A stretch of DNA of 64,000 bases, from assembly GCA_963665015.2 (NCBI GenBank), contig CAXXSY010000003.1, positions 62,001 to 126,000 on the forward strand, in the 5' to 3' direction. The position numbers and the translations under genes were made by a program. Under the pieces are notes generated by a model. The model made no database searches. It saw only the letters and a program-made list of their open reading frames with translations, and had not been told where the DNA came from. This stretch comes from G963662655 sp963665015. Lineage in GTDB: Bacteria; Cloacimonadota; Cloacimonadia; Cloacimonadales; JAIOQZ01. This document shows, piece by piece, positions 1 to 8,039 of the stretch; within the stretch, counting starts at the first letter, position 1; every line of letters starts with the position of its first letter.

Positions 1-873
1 AACGACGACCGTCGCGGACACGTAGAGCGCTTTGGGCTCATTGAAAACTTGTGTGATGAGCTCTTCGCCGAGGTCGGATTTGGTTCCCGCGCGGGTCACG
101 ATGATACCTGTGGCGGACGAGATCAGGATGGCGGGAATCTGCGCGACCAGACCGTCGCCAACGGTCAGGATGGTGTAGGTCTGCAAAGCTTTGACGAGCG
201 GCATCTTCATCTGGACCATGCCGATGATGATTCCGCCGATGATGTTCAGGCAGGTGATGATCAGGCCCGCGGTGGCATCGCCCTTGACGAACTTGGCGGC
301 ACCGTCCATCGCGCCGTAGAAATCGCCGTCGCGTCGGATATCGTCGCGCATCTTACGGGCTTCGGCTTCGGTGATAATGCCGTTGTTCAAATCGGCATCG
401 ACCGCCATCTGCTTACCGGGCATCGCATCCAATGTGAAACGCGCGGCCACTTCCGCGACGCGACTCGAACCGGCGGTGATCACCTTGAAGTTGATGATGA
501 ACAGGATCAGGAAGATGATCAGGCCGACGATGTAGTTGCCACGAATCAGGAAAGACCCGAACGCGTTGATGATGGCGCCTGCGTCGGCTTCGCCGAGGAT
601 CAGCCGCGTGGTGGCGACGTTCAGCGAGAGCCGGAATAGGGTGATGACCAGCAGCAAGCCCGGGAACACGGAGAATTCGCTCGGTCTGAGGATATAGATC
701 GGTGCCAGCAGGATGATGAACGCCATCATGAAGTTGAACACCAGCAGGATGTCGATCAGCAGCTTAGGCATCGGAACCATCATGACCAGAAGGATCAAGA
801 CGATACCGGCACCGACCATGATATCACTCTTGCGAGCGAGGGCCGCCTGGAGTTGTGATTTCGTATCTACCAT
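1..873 (-). CDS. flhA: Flagellar export apparatus protein FlhA (N-terminal part, cut by window edge)
   Basis: Inner-membrane core of the flagellar type III export gate, which couples proton flow to substrate export. Reading the minus strand from the ATG at 873 gives 291 residues with no stop before the window edge, about 40% of the usual length near 690. Several hydrophobic helices come first. The FHIPEP-family signature follows: RLSLNVATTR, then RVAEVAARF and LDAMPGKQM, then a DADLNNGII segment. The start lies one base beyond the flhB stop, so the two genes are co-transcribed, as in most flagellar operons. The cytoplasmic C-terminal domain is off the window. The identification is secure. Confidence 0.95.
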   Translation of the reverse strand, partial: MVDTKSQLQAALARKSDIMVGAGIVLILLVMMVPMPKLLIDILLVFNFMMAFIILLAPIYILRPSEFSVFPGLLLVITLFRLSLNVATTRLILGEADAGAIINAFGSFLIRGNYIVGLIIFLILFIINFKVITAGSSRVAEVAARFTLDAMPGKQMAVDADLNNGIITEAEARKMRDDIRRDGDFYGAMDGAAKFVKGDATAGLIITCLNIIGGIIIGMVQMKMPLVKALQTYTILTVGDGLVAQIPAILISSATGIIVTRAGTKSDLGEELITQVFNEPKALYVSATVVV

Positions 874-874
874 A

Positions 875-1942
875 TTACATCACTCGTTTGTTCTTCAGAT
901 TATAGACATACGCCAGGATTTCCGCCACGGCGCTGTAGAGCTCGACGCTGATCTGCTGGCCCACTTCGGTCGAGCTGTAGATCAACCGCGCCAGAGGCTT
1001 GTCTTCGACGATGGGAATATTGTTCTCGCGCGCCAGTTCCTTGATCCGTTCCGCGATCAGGCGCTTGCCCTTCGCAATCACGATCGGCGCTTCGTCCAGT
1101 TTCATGTCGTAGCGAATTGCCACCGCGAGGTGAATGGGATTGGTGATCACGACGTCCGCCTTGGGCACGTCCTTCATCATCCGCTTGAGCGACGCGGTGA
1201 ACATAAGCTGGCGAATCTTGTTCTTGACCTGCGGATCACCCTCCATTTGACGCCGTTCGTCCTTCACCTCGGACTTGGACATCTTGAGCTTCTTGATATG
1301 CAGGTAGTGGGTGATGGCGAAGTCGGCAATCGCGATAAAGATAAAGGCGATCAGAATGTTGATGAGCAGCTTGATTACCAGGCCGCCTGCAAACGCGAAA
1401 ATCTGTTGCACTTCCATGTTCGGCAGACCCATGAATTCGTGAAGCCTCGGTCGAACCGTCATCCAGGATATGAACAGCAGGATGACCAGCTTGAGGATGC
1501 TCTTGACAAGGCGTTGCAACGCCTCCATGGAGAACACGTTCTTCAGTTGATTCTTGAACTGGAATACCTGACTCCAGTTCATCTTGAACGCCTTGGGCGC
1601 GAAGAGCCAGCCGAACTGCACAAAGGAGCTCGTGAACGTTGACGCCAGAAGCAGCACGGCGATGGGACCGAACACGATCGCAAGGTATTTGAGCGCTTCG
1701 ACATACGTGGTGCGGATGCTGAGGAAGCTGATAGGGTTGCCGATATCGCGGAGCATTCGTTCGGTATTCGCCATGAACTGAGACATCATCCAGCCGCCCA
1801 TGATACTGAAATAGAGCACCATCAGGAGCAGAAAGAATGCGGTATGCACCTCCGGGCTCTGGGCAACGTTCCCATCCTTCCGCGCCTTGCTTTTCCGTCG
1901 CGGAGTTGGTTTCTCAGTTTTTTCTTGTGCTTCGTCCGCCAT
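875..1942 (-). CDS. flhB: Flagellar export apparatus protein FlhB
   Basis: FlhB is the substrate-specificity switch of flagellar type III export. This 355-residue protein is of normal family length. It has a charged N-terminus (EKTEKPTPRR), about four transmembrane segments between residues 35 and 210, and the cytoplasmic domain with the linker KMSKSEVKDE near 220. The self-cleavage site, normally Asn-Pro-Thr-His, reads N268-P269-I270-H271. Asn and Pro, between which cleavage occurs, are kept, but Thr is replaced by Ile. The ATG at 1942 starts at the conserved MADEAQEKTEKPTP block. It is directly upstream of flhA in the same operon. Confidence 0.95.
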   Translation of the reverse strand: MADEAQEKTEKPTPRRKSKARKDGNVAQSPEVHTAFFLLLMVLYFSIMGGWMMSQFMANTERMLRDIGNPISFLSIRTTYVEALKYLAIVFGPIAVLLLASTFTSSFVQFGWLFAPKAFKMNWSQVFQFKNQLKNVFSMEALQRLVKSILKLVILLFISWMTVRPRLHEFMGLPNMEVQQIFAFAGGLVIKLLINILIAFIFIAIADFAITHYLHIKKLKMSKSEVKDERRQMEGDPQVKNKIRQLMFTASLKRMMKDVPKADVVITNPIHLAVAIRYDMKLDEAPIVIAKGKRLIAERIKELARENNIPIVEDKPLARLIYSSTEVGQQISVELYSAVAEILAYVYNLKNKRVM

Positions 1943-2037
1943 GACAAATCCTTACATTCCGTTCATCAAACCTTTCTATCTTCCGTAAGAAGATTTTTCA
2001 GATGTAGATGCAATTCTCAGACCATTCGTCCGGGAGC

Positions 2038-2523
2038 TTATTTCAGGATTCGATTGAGGAAATTCGTCGTCTCTGAGATGTCCGAAAATAGATATCTGTA
2101 ATCCGTTGATTTTTCGATGGTTATGCCGCGTTCAGACAACCTTCGATCTACGTTGGTCTCGCCCCAGTTGTATGCAGCTAAAGCTATGCTCCAGTTGTGG
2201 TTATATCGTTTGAGCAGGTAACGGATGTACATGGCGGATATATGGAGGTTTGTGGGCGGAACCCACAAAAGGAATCGCGGGAAACCCGGAAACATATACC
2301 GGGCAGTTTCTTCCTTGATCTGGCCGAGTCCGATAGCGTCCTTGTGGGAGTGTGCCCAGAACAGGAACGAACTCTCGGCGCCGATCAGCCGGTAGAAGTA
2401 CACCGGTTCCAGCTTGTAGAGCAGTGCGAAGCCCAGCGCCATCAGCCGCGTCGATAGGGGATTGACAATCAGGATTATGATGAGAAGAAGCGCCAGCACG
2501 AATCTGACAAACGGACGTTTCAT
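2038..2523 (-). CDS. Membrane-anchored lytic transglycosylase (SLT domain)
   Basis: A small peptidoglycan-cleaving enzyme of 161 residues. Residues 7-22 form a hydrophobic anchor or uncleaved signal. The SLT (goose-lysozyme-like) fold follows: the catalytic Glu is in AESSF (E50), then GLGQIKEETA at 65-74 and AAYNWG at 116-121. The protein is close to the minimal size for such a domain and carries no cell-wall-binding module. It lies downstream of a TPR gene and upstream of flhB-flhA on the same strand. Opening the wall for flagellar assembly is therefore possible, but general wall turnover is equally compatible. The family call is firm and the substrate role is inferred. Confidence 0.85.
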   Translation of the reverse strand: MKRPFVRFVLALLLIIILIVNPLSTRLMALGFALLYKLEPVYFYRLIGAESSFLFWAHSHKDAIGLGQIKEETARYMFPGFPRFLLWVPPTNLHISAMYIRYLLKRYNHNWSIALAAYNWGETNVDRRLSERGITIEKSTDYRYLFSDISETTNFLNRILK

Positions 2524-2530
2524 ACGCGGA

Positions 2531-3175
2531 TCAAGTCTTGCGCTTGAGGTGTTTCAGGTTTTCCTGGAATCGCGGATTATCGGGATCGAGCGCCAGCGCC
2601 TTCTCGAACCAGTCGAGCGCCTGGTTTGCCGGTTGTCCCATCAGAAGCATGACCGAACCGATGTTGTTGATAACCGTGGCGTTATCCGGATCGATCTCAT
2701 GCGCCTTCTTCAAATTCTCGAGCGCTTTCGTGTACTCTTTGTTTTCGACTTCGAGCTGCGCCTGCGCGTAGTATTCCTTCGATATCACGAACCGGTCGCG
2801 CTTCACAGGGTCGCGAACCATGTCCAGATACTCCTGATATCGCTTGTAGTTCGGCTGAAGCCTCGATAGCTGCGCGAAGACCACCTCGGCGGAGTCCCAC
2901 TTGCGCAACATGGTCAGGCACTCGGCGTACGAAAGCAGGACGAGTTCATTGCGATCGTACGTGTTATAGACCGTCTCCAGATGCTTCTCGGCTTCCTTGT
3001 AGCGGTTCAACGCCACCAGCGCCAGCGCCATCATGAAGAGACTTCCCTCGGTTGCGTCCTCCAGGACGACCTTCTCGAAGTAGTCCAGCGCCTTTTTCGC
3101 CTGCCCCTTCATCAAGAGCCTGCGACCCCGGCTGAGCCGGTAGTTTTTCACGAATGTTTTCCAATGTTCCAGCAT
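2531..3175 (-). CDS. TPR-repeat protein
   Basis: A tetratricopeptide-repeat protein, about 214 residues from the start chosen here, likely a protein-interaction scaffold. Repeats with the TPR spacing are seen in blocks such as KALDYFEKVVLED, YKEAEKHLETVY, YTKALENLKKAHEIDPDN and QALDWFEKALALDPDNP. The frame stays open to an ATG at 3337 (268 residues), with another ATG at 3241. I prefer the ATG at 3175 because it has an AGGA just upstream and begins exactly where TPR-like helices start. The extra upstream residues look like neither signal nor domain. The gene ends seven bases before the transglycosylase start. Exact function unknown. Confidence 0.75.
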   Translation of the reverse strand: MLEHWKTFVKNYRLSRGRRLLMKGQAKKALDYFEKVVLEDATEGSLFMMALALVALNRYKEAEKHLETVYNTYDRNELVLLSYAECLTMLRKWDSAEVVFAQLSRLQPNYKRYQEYLDMVRDPVKRDRFVISKEYYAQAQLEVENKEYTKALENLKKAHEIDPDNATVINNIGSVMLLMGQPANQALDWFEKALALDPDNPRFQENLKHLKRKT

Positions 3176-3431
3176 GATCCTATTCTTGAAGGCAGACGTT
3201 TTTCGGCAATGTTTTTCTACGGCGCTAATAAGATCGAGCATTGCGGTTGATGTTATACTGCCCCAGCAGTAACTTTTCCGAGATGTGATTGATGCAAATG
3301 TGAAAATAAACTTTACAGTTTTCCGGTAATATTTCATAATTCGGTGCAGTTAATCAGACCTGTCAGGTAATTGCTTGGGGTATTCCGTTTTATCGAGATT
3401 TTCGCGAGCATCGCAAGTAGAGGAGAAAAAG

Positions 3432-5465
3432 ATGAGATTGATCGTACTGTGTATGGCATTTCTTACTATTATCAACGTTGCCGTATGCGCAACAGCGTCG
3501 AATGAACCGGATCGCATGCTTGATGCAAGTAAAATCAATCGCTTCGGAGACATCGCGCTCCGGCTTACGAATTACGGAATCATCGGTGGTGATAACGAGG
3601 ATATACCGTCTCTGGAGTGGCCTCGCGGATCGGGTATCAGTTACCTCTACAAGGGAGCGCTGTGGTTCGGCGGTAAAGTTCATCGAACGAACGAAAACGG
3701 CGAGATTCTCTTTTGGGGGCATTGGCCACCCGAAGATGAGGATGACTATATCACGGAAGACGATCCGAATTGGAATGCCAGCTTGCCTTACGTCGTTGAT
3801 ACGCTGACTTCGGTCGGGACCGACGGCGATTTAGATTTAGTTGAGCTGCTTCCGTCATACAATCCTTTGGAAGAGAGTTATCTCGACGAACTGTTCGAAG
3901 AATACAATAAATTCGACGTGCTGCGCATCTTTTACCTGAATATATACGGGCAAGACGACGATGCCGACGGGCTGATCGATGAGGATTCGCCTGGAAGAGC
4001 TTTCGTGTATCCCGATCCCGACGGCGTCTATTGCTTCAGCCTGCCTTGCGACGACGACGGCGATGGACGGACCGACGAGGACGGCGGTTACCCTGGTCTT
4101 GAGACCGGTGTCGGTTACTGTTACGATATCAGTCCCTTCGGACCAGTTGTCGATCGGGATTGGGGAAGCAATATGGTCAGTAGCATTCATTTTCCGCTCG
4201 GAATCTCAATCGAGCAGCGGACATATTTCTGGAACAATCTGAGCCTCGCCAACGTAATGATCCTGCACTTCAAGATCACGAACGTCGGTGAAAATACCAT
4301 CTATGACTATGCGTTGAGCTACTACCTCGACGCCGATATCAAGCCTTTCGATATGGGTTCTGAAGGCAACGACGACGACGTGAGCACGTATCTATGCTCA
4401 GAAGATTATGAAATTGCCTACTCCTTTGATGCCGACAGTGACGATGGAGAGACTCCGGGGCTTCTAGCTGTCAGCATCCTCGGTGAAACTAATTGTGATC
4501 GAGCTTGTTGGGTATGGGCATTAGGTGATGGACCTGACGATTCTGATCCCCTTGATCTTATTCACTTCGGAAGATGTTCAGCAAATGAGAAATACTGGTT
4601 GCAAACATGTCTCAATCCCGACATAGAAAAGTTTACATCTATACGCGATTACCCGCTAGCTCAAATAGATAATCCCTGCGATACTCGCTTTCTTTCTACA
4701 GTTTGCGGAGATCAGCAGGGATTCGACAATCCGACGGAGAACAGCTTCAACCTCGAACCTGGCGAGACCCGCGACTTTTTCGTGGCGATTTTTCTGTCGG
4801 ACTCCGAGGGAGGTCTGATCGATATCAACGACGATTTGGAGGCATTCTATGCAAGCGATTTCGATCTGTCGATGTTCGACGGCGAACCGTGGATGCCTGG
4901 CATCGTCCATACGTCCGGCATGCCGGACGGACAATCGATCTATGTTGACTGTTATGTCGGAACCACGCCCGACGACCTTACTATGTGCTACAGACAGGCT
5001 TCGGAAACCGAGTGGTTCGAACTCGATCTCGACCCGGAAATCGACGATTTCATTATCGAGAATCTCGCGGGAGAAACGGACTACAACATCAAAGTGGTTG
5101 CGACGTATGAAGACTTGAGCCTGGAGAGCGCGATTGTAACCCGCAACACCTACGACTACTACAATACCGACCAGAACACGTCGAAGTTTCAAACGAAGGA
5201 GATGTTAGCATACCCCAACCCGTTCAACCCGACCACCACCATCGCCTTCTCCATCCCGACCGACAGCCGCGTCACGCTCGACGTGTTCAACATCCGCGGC
5301 CAGAAGGTCAGAACACTGCTTGACGAGCGGATGGAAAGAGGCGAACACTCGGTTCAATGGACGGGTGACGACGACAATGGCAAACCATGCTCCAGCGGCG
5401 TCTATCTGTACCGGATGAAGGCGGGGGATACGACGAAGACGAGCAGGATGCTGTTGATGAAATGA
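3432..5465 (+). CDS. Secreted protein with Ca-binding-like Asp repeats and type IX sorting tail
   Basis: A 677-residue exported protein. The start at 3432 is chosen over an earlier in-frame ATG at 3375 because it has an AGGAG ribosome site and begins a clean signal peptide (MRLIVLCMAFL..., likely cleaved after VCA). The N-terminal half has an aromatic-rich motif (WPRGSG, ALWFGG). It also has two Asp-rich loops, DDDADGLIDED and DDDGDGRTDED, resembling thrombospondin-type-3 or dockerin calcium loops. A fibronectin-III-like segment precedes the tail. The last 84 residues (PNPFNPTTT ... GVYLYRM ... LLMK) form a FlgD-like type IX sorting domain. A related gene with nearly the same tail follows 13 bp downstream. 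Ligand and role are unknown. Confidence 0.85.
   Translation: MRLIVLCMAFLTIINVAVCATASNEPDRMLDASKINRFGDIALRLTNYGIIGGDNEDIPSLEWPRGSGISYLYKGALWFGGKVHRTNENGEILFWGHWPPEDEDDYITEDDPNWNASLPYVVDTLTSVGTDGDLDLVELLPSYNPLEESYLDELFEEYNKFDVLRIFYLNIYGQDDDADGLIDEDSPGRAFVYPDPDGVYCFSLPCDDDGDGRTDEDGGYPGLETGVGYCYDISPFGPVVDRDWGSNMVSSIHFPLGISIEQRTYFWNNLSLANVMILHFKITNVGENTIYDYALSYYLDADIKPFDMGSEGNDDDVSTYLCSEDYEIAYSFDADSDDGETPGLLAVSILGETNCDRACWVWALGDGPDDSDPLDLIHFGRCSANEKYWLQTCLNPDIEKFTSIRDYPLAQIDNPCDTRFLSTVCGDQQGFDNPTENSFNLEPGETRDFFVAIFLSDSEGGLIDINDDLEAFYASDFDLSMFDGEPWMPGIVHTSGMPDGQSIYVDCYVGTTPDDLTMCYRQASETEWFELDLDPEIDDFIIENLAGETDYNIKVVATYEDLSLESAIVTRNTYDYYNTDQNTSKFQTKEMLAYPNPFNPTTTIAFSIPTDSRVTLDVFNIRGQKVRTLLDERMERGEHSVQWTGDDDNGKPCSSGVYLYRMKAGDTTKTSRMLLMK
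5213..5465 (+). repeat. Duplicated sorting-tail DNA, copy 1
   Basis: A 253-bp segment encoding the C-terminal sorting tail of the first secreted protein. It matches 6192-6444 almost base for base. The differences are scattered and nearly all synonymous, with one amino-acid difference. The upstream parts of the two genes are unrelated. Confidence 0.9.
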
Positions 5466-5478
5466 GAGGAGAAAGCTC

Positions 5479-6444
5479 ATGAGGATAAGGCTGTCGATTC
5501 TTCTTATAGTATTTTGCGCATCCATATGGGGAGCGACGATAATCGATACCCTTGGCGTAAGACCCGAAATATCCGGAACGATCGACTTCGATCAACAGCT
5601 CAATGTGATCCGGATGTTCGGATTTCCAATGTCATACTGTGTGGGTGATGGCTGGAATGCCTTCGAGTTTTATTATTTCGGCGCATATACATATCTCACA
5701 TTTCCATGTCCGGAAAAACCTGAAGGATACAAGATTGAAGAGGCCTTCCTCTATTTATGCTGCCATGCGATTATCGGTAACGGCGAATCTTCCACATACC
5801 CGATCTTCGACTCCCCAAATGGCGGACACTTCAATCCATACCTCATTCTCGATCACATCGACTATGGTATCAGCCTTGATGAACAGGATATCCATATTCC
5901 GCCGAGTCAACTGGATCAGCCACTTTACCTTCAGAACTGGATGGATTACGGGTGGTTTGCAATCGATGTAAAAGACTTCGTCATTAACGACGTCGAAGAA
6001 GGCCGCATGTATTCACAGTATCGCTTGAGATTGCAGAACAATGCAGATTGGGACGATTACGATGACCTCCTCCAATTCGAGTGCTGCGGCGAAGATTACA
6101 GACCACATATCCTGTGTACCTTTCGAGATGCGACCTCCGCAGATGACAATGTAAATGCAGAATCGGATAATGTAGTAACCATGACCGCCTTCCCCAACCC
6201 GTTCAATCCGACCACTACCATCGCCTTCTCCATCCCGACCGACAGCCGTGTCACGCTCGACGTGTTCAACATCCGTGGTCAGAAGGTAAGGACGCTACTC
6301 GACGAGCGGATGGAAAGAGGTGAGCACTCGGTTCAATGGACGGGTGACGACGATAATGGCAAACCATGCTCCAGCGGCGTCTATCTGTACAGGATGAAGG
6401 CGGGGGAGACGACGAAGACGAGCAGGATGCTGTTGATGAAATGA
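5479..6444 (+). CDS. Secreted protein with type IX sorting tail
   Basis: A 321-residue exported protein with an AGGAG site just before the ATG and a signal peptide (MRIRLSILLIVFCASIWG). The central part is rich in aromatic and acidic residues and has no motif I recognise. The C-terminal 84 residues are a FlgD-like sorting tail. It is identical to that of the preceding gene except for one Asp-to-Glu change, and the DNA is also nearly identical. The two genes are probably co-transcribed, and a terminator follows at 6476. The tail implies export across the outer membrane by a type IX-like system and surface attachment or release. Confidence 0.8.
   Translation: MRIRLSILLIVFCASIWGATIIDTLGVRPEISGTIDFDQQLNVIRMFGFPMSYCVGDGWNAFEFYYFGAYTYLTFPCPEKPEGYKIEEAFLYLCCHAIIGNGESSTYPIFDSPNGGHFNPYLILDHIDYGISLDEQDIHIPPSQLDQPLYLQNWMDYGWFAIDVKDFVINDVEEGRMYSQYRLRLQNNADWDDYDDLLQFECCGEDYRPHILCTFRDATSADDNVNAESDNVVTMTAFPNPFNPTTTIAFSIPTDSRVTLDVFNIRGQKVRTLLDERMERGEHSVQWTGDDDNGKPCSSGVYLYRMKAGETTKTSRMLLMK
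6192..6444 (+). repeat. Duplicated sorting-tail DNA, copy 2
   Basis: The second copy of the 253-bp sorting-tail segment, same orientation, ending at the stop codon of the second secreted protein. Similarity stops abruptly at the codon before PNPFNP, the domain boundary. Confidence 0.9.
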
Positions 6445-6475
6445 GGATGAAAGCAGCCAGGGATGGCTGCGCTCC

Positions 6476-6507
6476 AACCGGCAGCCGTGACCGACCGCCG
6501 GTTTTTT
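6476..6507. terminator. Rho-independent terminator between convergent genes
   Basis: Arms AACCGGC (6476-6482) and GCCGGTT (6497-6503) form a stem with a 14-base loop, and T residues continue to 6507 on the plus strand. It lies between the convergent secreted-protein gene and trxB. A second hairpin with arms GCAGCC and GGCTGC sits just upstream at 6453-6470. Confidence 0.7.
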
Positions 6508-6523
6508 GCGCGCATTATAAAGT

Positions 6524-7519
6524 CTAAAACTCTTCGAGATGCTCCTGAATCCACTTCTCGGCCGAGAATGCTGCGGTCGCGCCGTCGGAGACAGCGGTAA
6601 CCACCTGCCGGAGCACCTTGTGGCAGATATCACCCGCCGCGTAGATGCCCGGGATGTTGGTGTGCTGGCTGTCGTCTGTAAGGATGAATCCCTGCTCGTC
6701 CAGCTCGACGCGTGATTCGAACAGCTTGTTGTTCGGGATGATGCCCACATAGACGAAGACGCCATCGACTTTCAGGTTGCTCACCTGCTCGGTCTTGCGG
6801 TTGAACAGCACAAGATTCTCGACCTTGTTCTCACCCTCGACGCCCTGCACCACGGAATCCCAAATAATCTCCATCTTCGGATTCTTGAAGGCGCGCTGCT
6901 GGATGGTATAGACCGCCCGGAGCTGGTCGCGCCGGTGGATCAGATAGACTTTCTTGGCAAACCGGGTCAGGAAGAGTCCCTCTTCCACAGCCGAATCGCC
7001 ACCGCCGATCACCGCCACCACCTTGTCGCGGTAGAGCGCGCCGTCGCATGTCGCACAGTAGGATACACCGCGTCCGGTCAAACGTTCCTCACCCGGCACG
7101 GAGAGCTTTCGCGGTGAGGCGCCGGTCGCTATGATGATCGACTTGGCGCGGTAGAAACCGTTCTCGGTCTCGATGATCTTGCAGATACCCTCCAGTCCGA
7201 CCGCGATCACGGATTCCTCGCGGAAATCGGTCTTGAACTTCTCCGCTTGCCCCTTCATCCTATCGATCAGATCGAATCCCGTCATTGATTCGACAAAGCC
7301 CGGGTAATTCTCGACCTCGGTGGTCAATACGATCTGCCCGCCGAAGAGTCCGTGCTCGAACACGACGGTCTTGAGTCCGCCGCGTGCAGCATAGATCGCA
7401 GCGCCCAGTCCCGCCGGACCGCCGCCGATGATCGCCACGTCGTATTTAACGCATTCACCGGTCTTCTTCGTATCCACTTCCGCTTCGCCGGTGTCGATTT
7501 TCTGAAAATCGAAATTCAT
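6524..7519 (-). CDS. trxB: Thioredoxin reductase TrxB
   Basis: FAD- and NADPH-dependent flavoenzyme that reduces thioredoxin in the cytoplasm; 331 residues. The FAD-binding GGGPAG is at 32-37. The redox-active CATC pair (C155, C158) is followed by Asp. The NADPH-binding GGGDSA is at 172-177. GIYAAGD near the C-terminus is the second FAD-binding motif. There is an extension of about 20 residues before the usual start (MNFDFQKIDTGEAEV...); a shorter product starting nearer VKYDVAIIG cannot be excluded, but no later ATG fits. It is convergent with the secreted-protein genes. Confidence 0.93.
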   Translation of the reverse strand: MNFDFQKIDTGEAEVDTKKTGECVKYDVAIIGGGPAGLGAAIYAARGGLKTVVFEHGLFGGQIVLTTEVENYPGFVESMTGFDLIDRMKGQAEKFKTDFREESVIAVGLEGICKIIETENGFYRAKSIIIATGASPRKLSVPGEERLTGRGVSYCATCDGALYRDKVVAVIGGGDSAVEEGLFLTRFAKKVYLIHRRDQLRAVYTIQQRAFKNPKMEIIWDSVVQGVEGENKVENLVLFNRKTEQVSNLKVDGVFVYVGIIPNNKLFESRVELDEQGFILTDDSQHTNIPGIYAAGDICHKVLRQVVTAVSDGATAAFSAEKWIQEHLEEF

Positions 7520-7603
7520 GATTCCTCCAAATTCGTTTTAATCAATTCTGGAGACAAACTACCGAATTATTTCACACTGTCAAATATTTTGCTTTGCATT
7601 CTG

Positions 7604-7990
7604 TCACGAATCGAGTTCGAACCGCATCGGCAGCAATTCGTCCAGTGTGGAAGTTTCTACCCTGTTACGGTTTGCCATGATTATTCGCAGGTCGCCGGAG
7701 AACTCGGACATCACCTGACGACAAGCCCCGCATGGCGGAAAGAATTCGTCCGAATCTGCGTAGATTGCGATCTTGGTGAATTCGCGTTCGCCCCACGCGA
7801 CCGCCTTGAAGATCGCGTTGCGTTCCGCGCAGATGGTCAGCGAATAGGACGCGTTTTCCACGTTGCAGCCGATATAGACATTGCCTTTGCTCGACAGCAG
7901 CGCCGCACCGATCTTGAAGCCCGAATACGGCGCATACGCCTTCTTCGAGGCTTCCTTCGCCTGCTCGATAAGTTGTTCGTCTGAAATCAT
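7604..7990 (-). CDS. cdd: Cytidine deaminase
   Basis: Zinc enzyme of pyrimidine salvage that deaminates cytidine or deoxycytidine to uridine or deoxyuridine. The start at 7990 is chosen over an ATG four codons upstream because GGGAG lies five bases before it. That gives 128 residues, typical of the small homotetrameric class. The motif CAE (C54, E56) supplies one zinc ligand and the proton-shuttling Glu. PCGAC (C87, C90) gives the other two ligands. NVENASY at 43-49 is the substrate loop. It lies between trxB and tldE on the same strand. Confidence 0.93.
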   Translation of the reverse strand: MISDEQLIEQAKEASKKAYAPYSGFKIGAALLSSKGNVYIGCNVENASYSLTICAERNAIFKAVAWGEREFTKIAIYADSDEFFPPCGACRQVMSEFSGDLRIIMANRNRVETSTLDELLPMRFELDS

Positions 7991-8039
7991 GTTTTCTCCC
8001 AAGATGCAGGCAAGGGTGCCTGCGTTCCAGATAGGGACG

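Noticed and set aside
713..1642. Long plus-strand open frame (309 codons)
   Set aside because: It runs opposite to flhB, has an arginine/histidine-rich low-information product and no ribosome site; flhB is certain.
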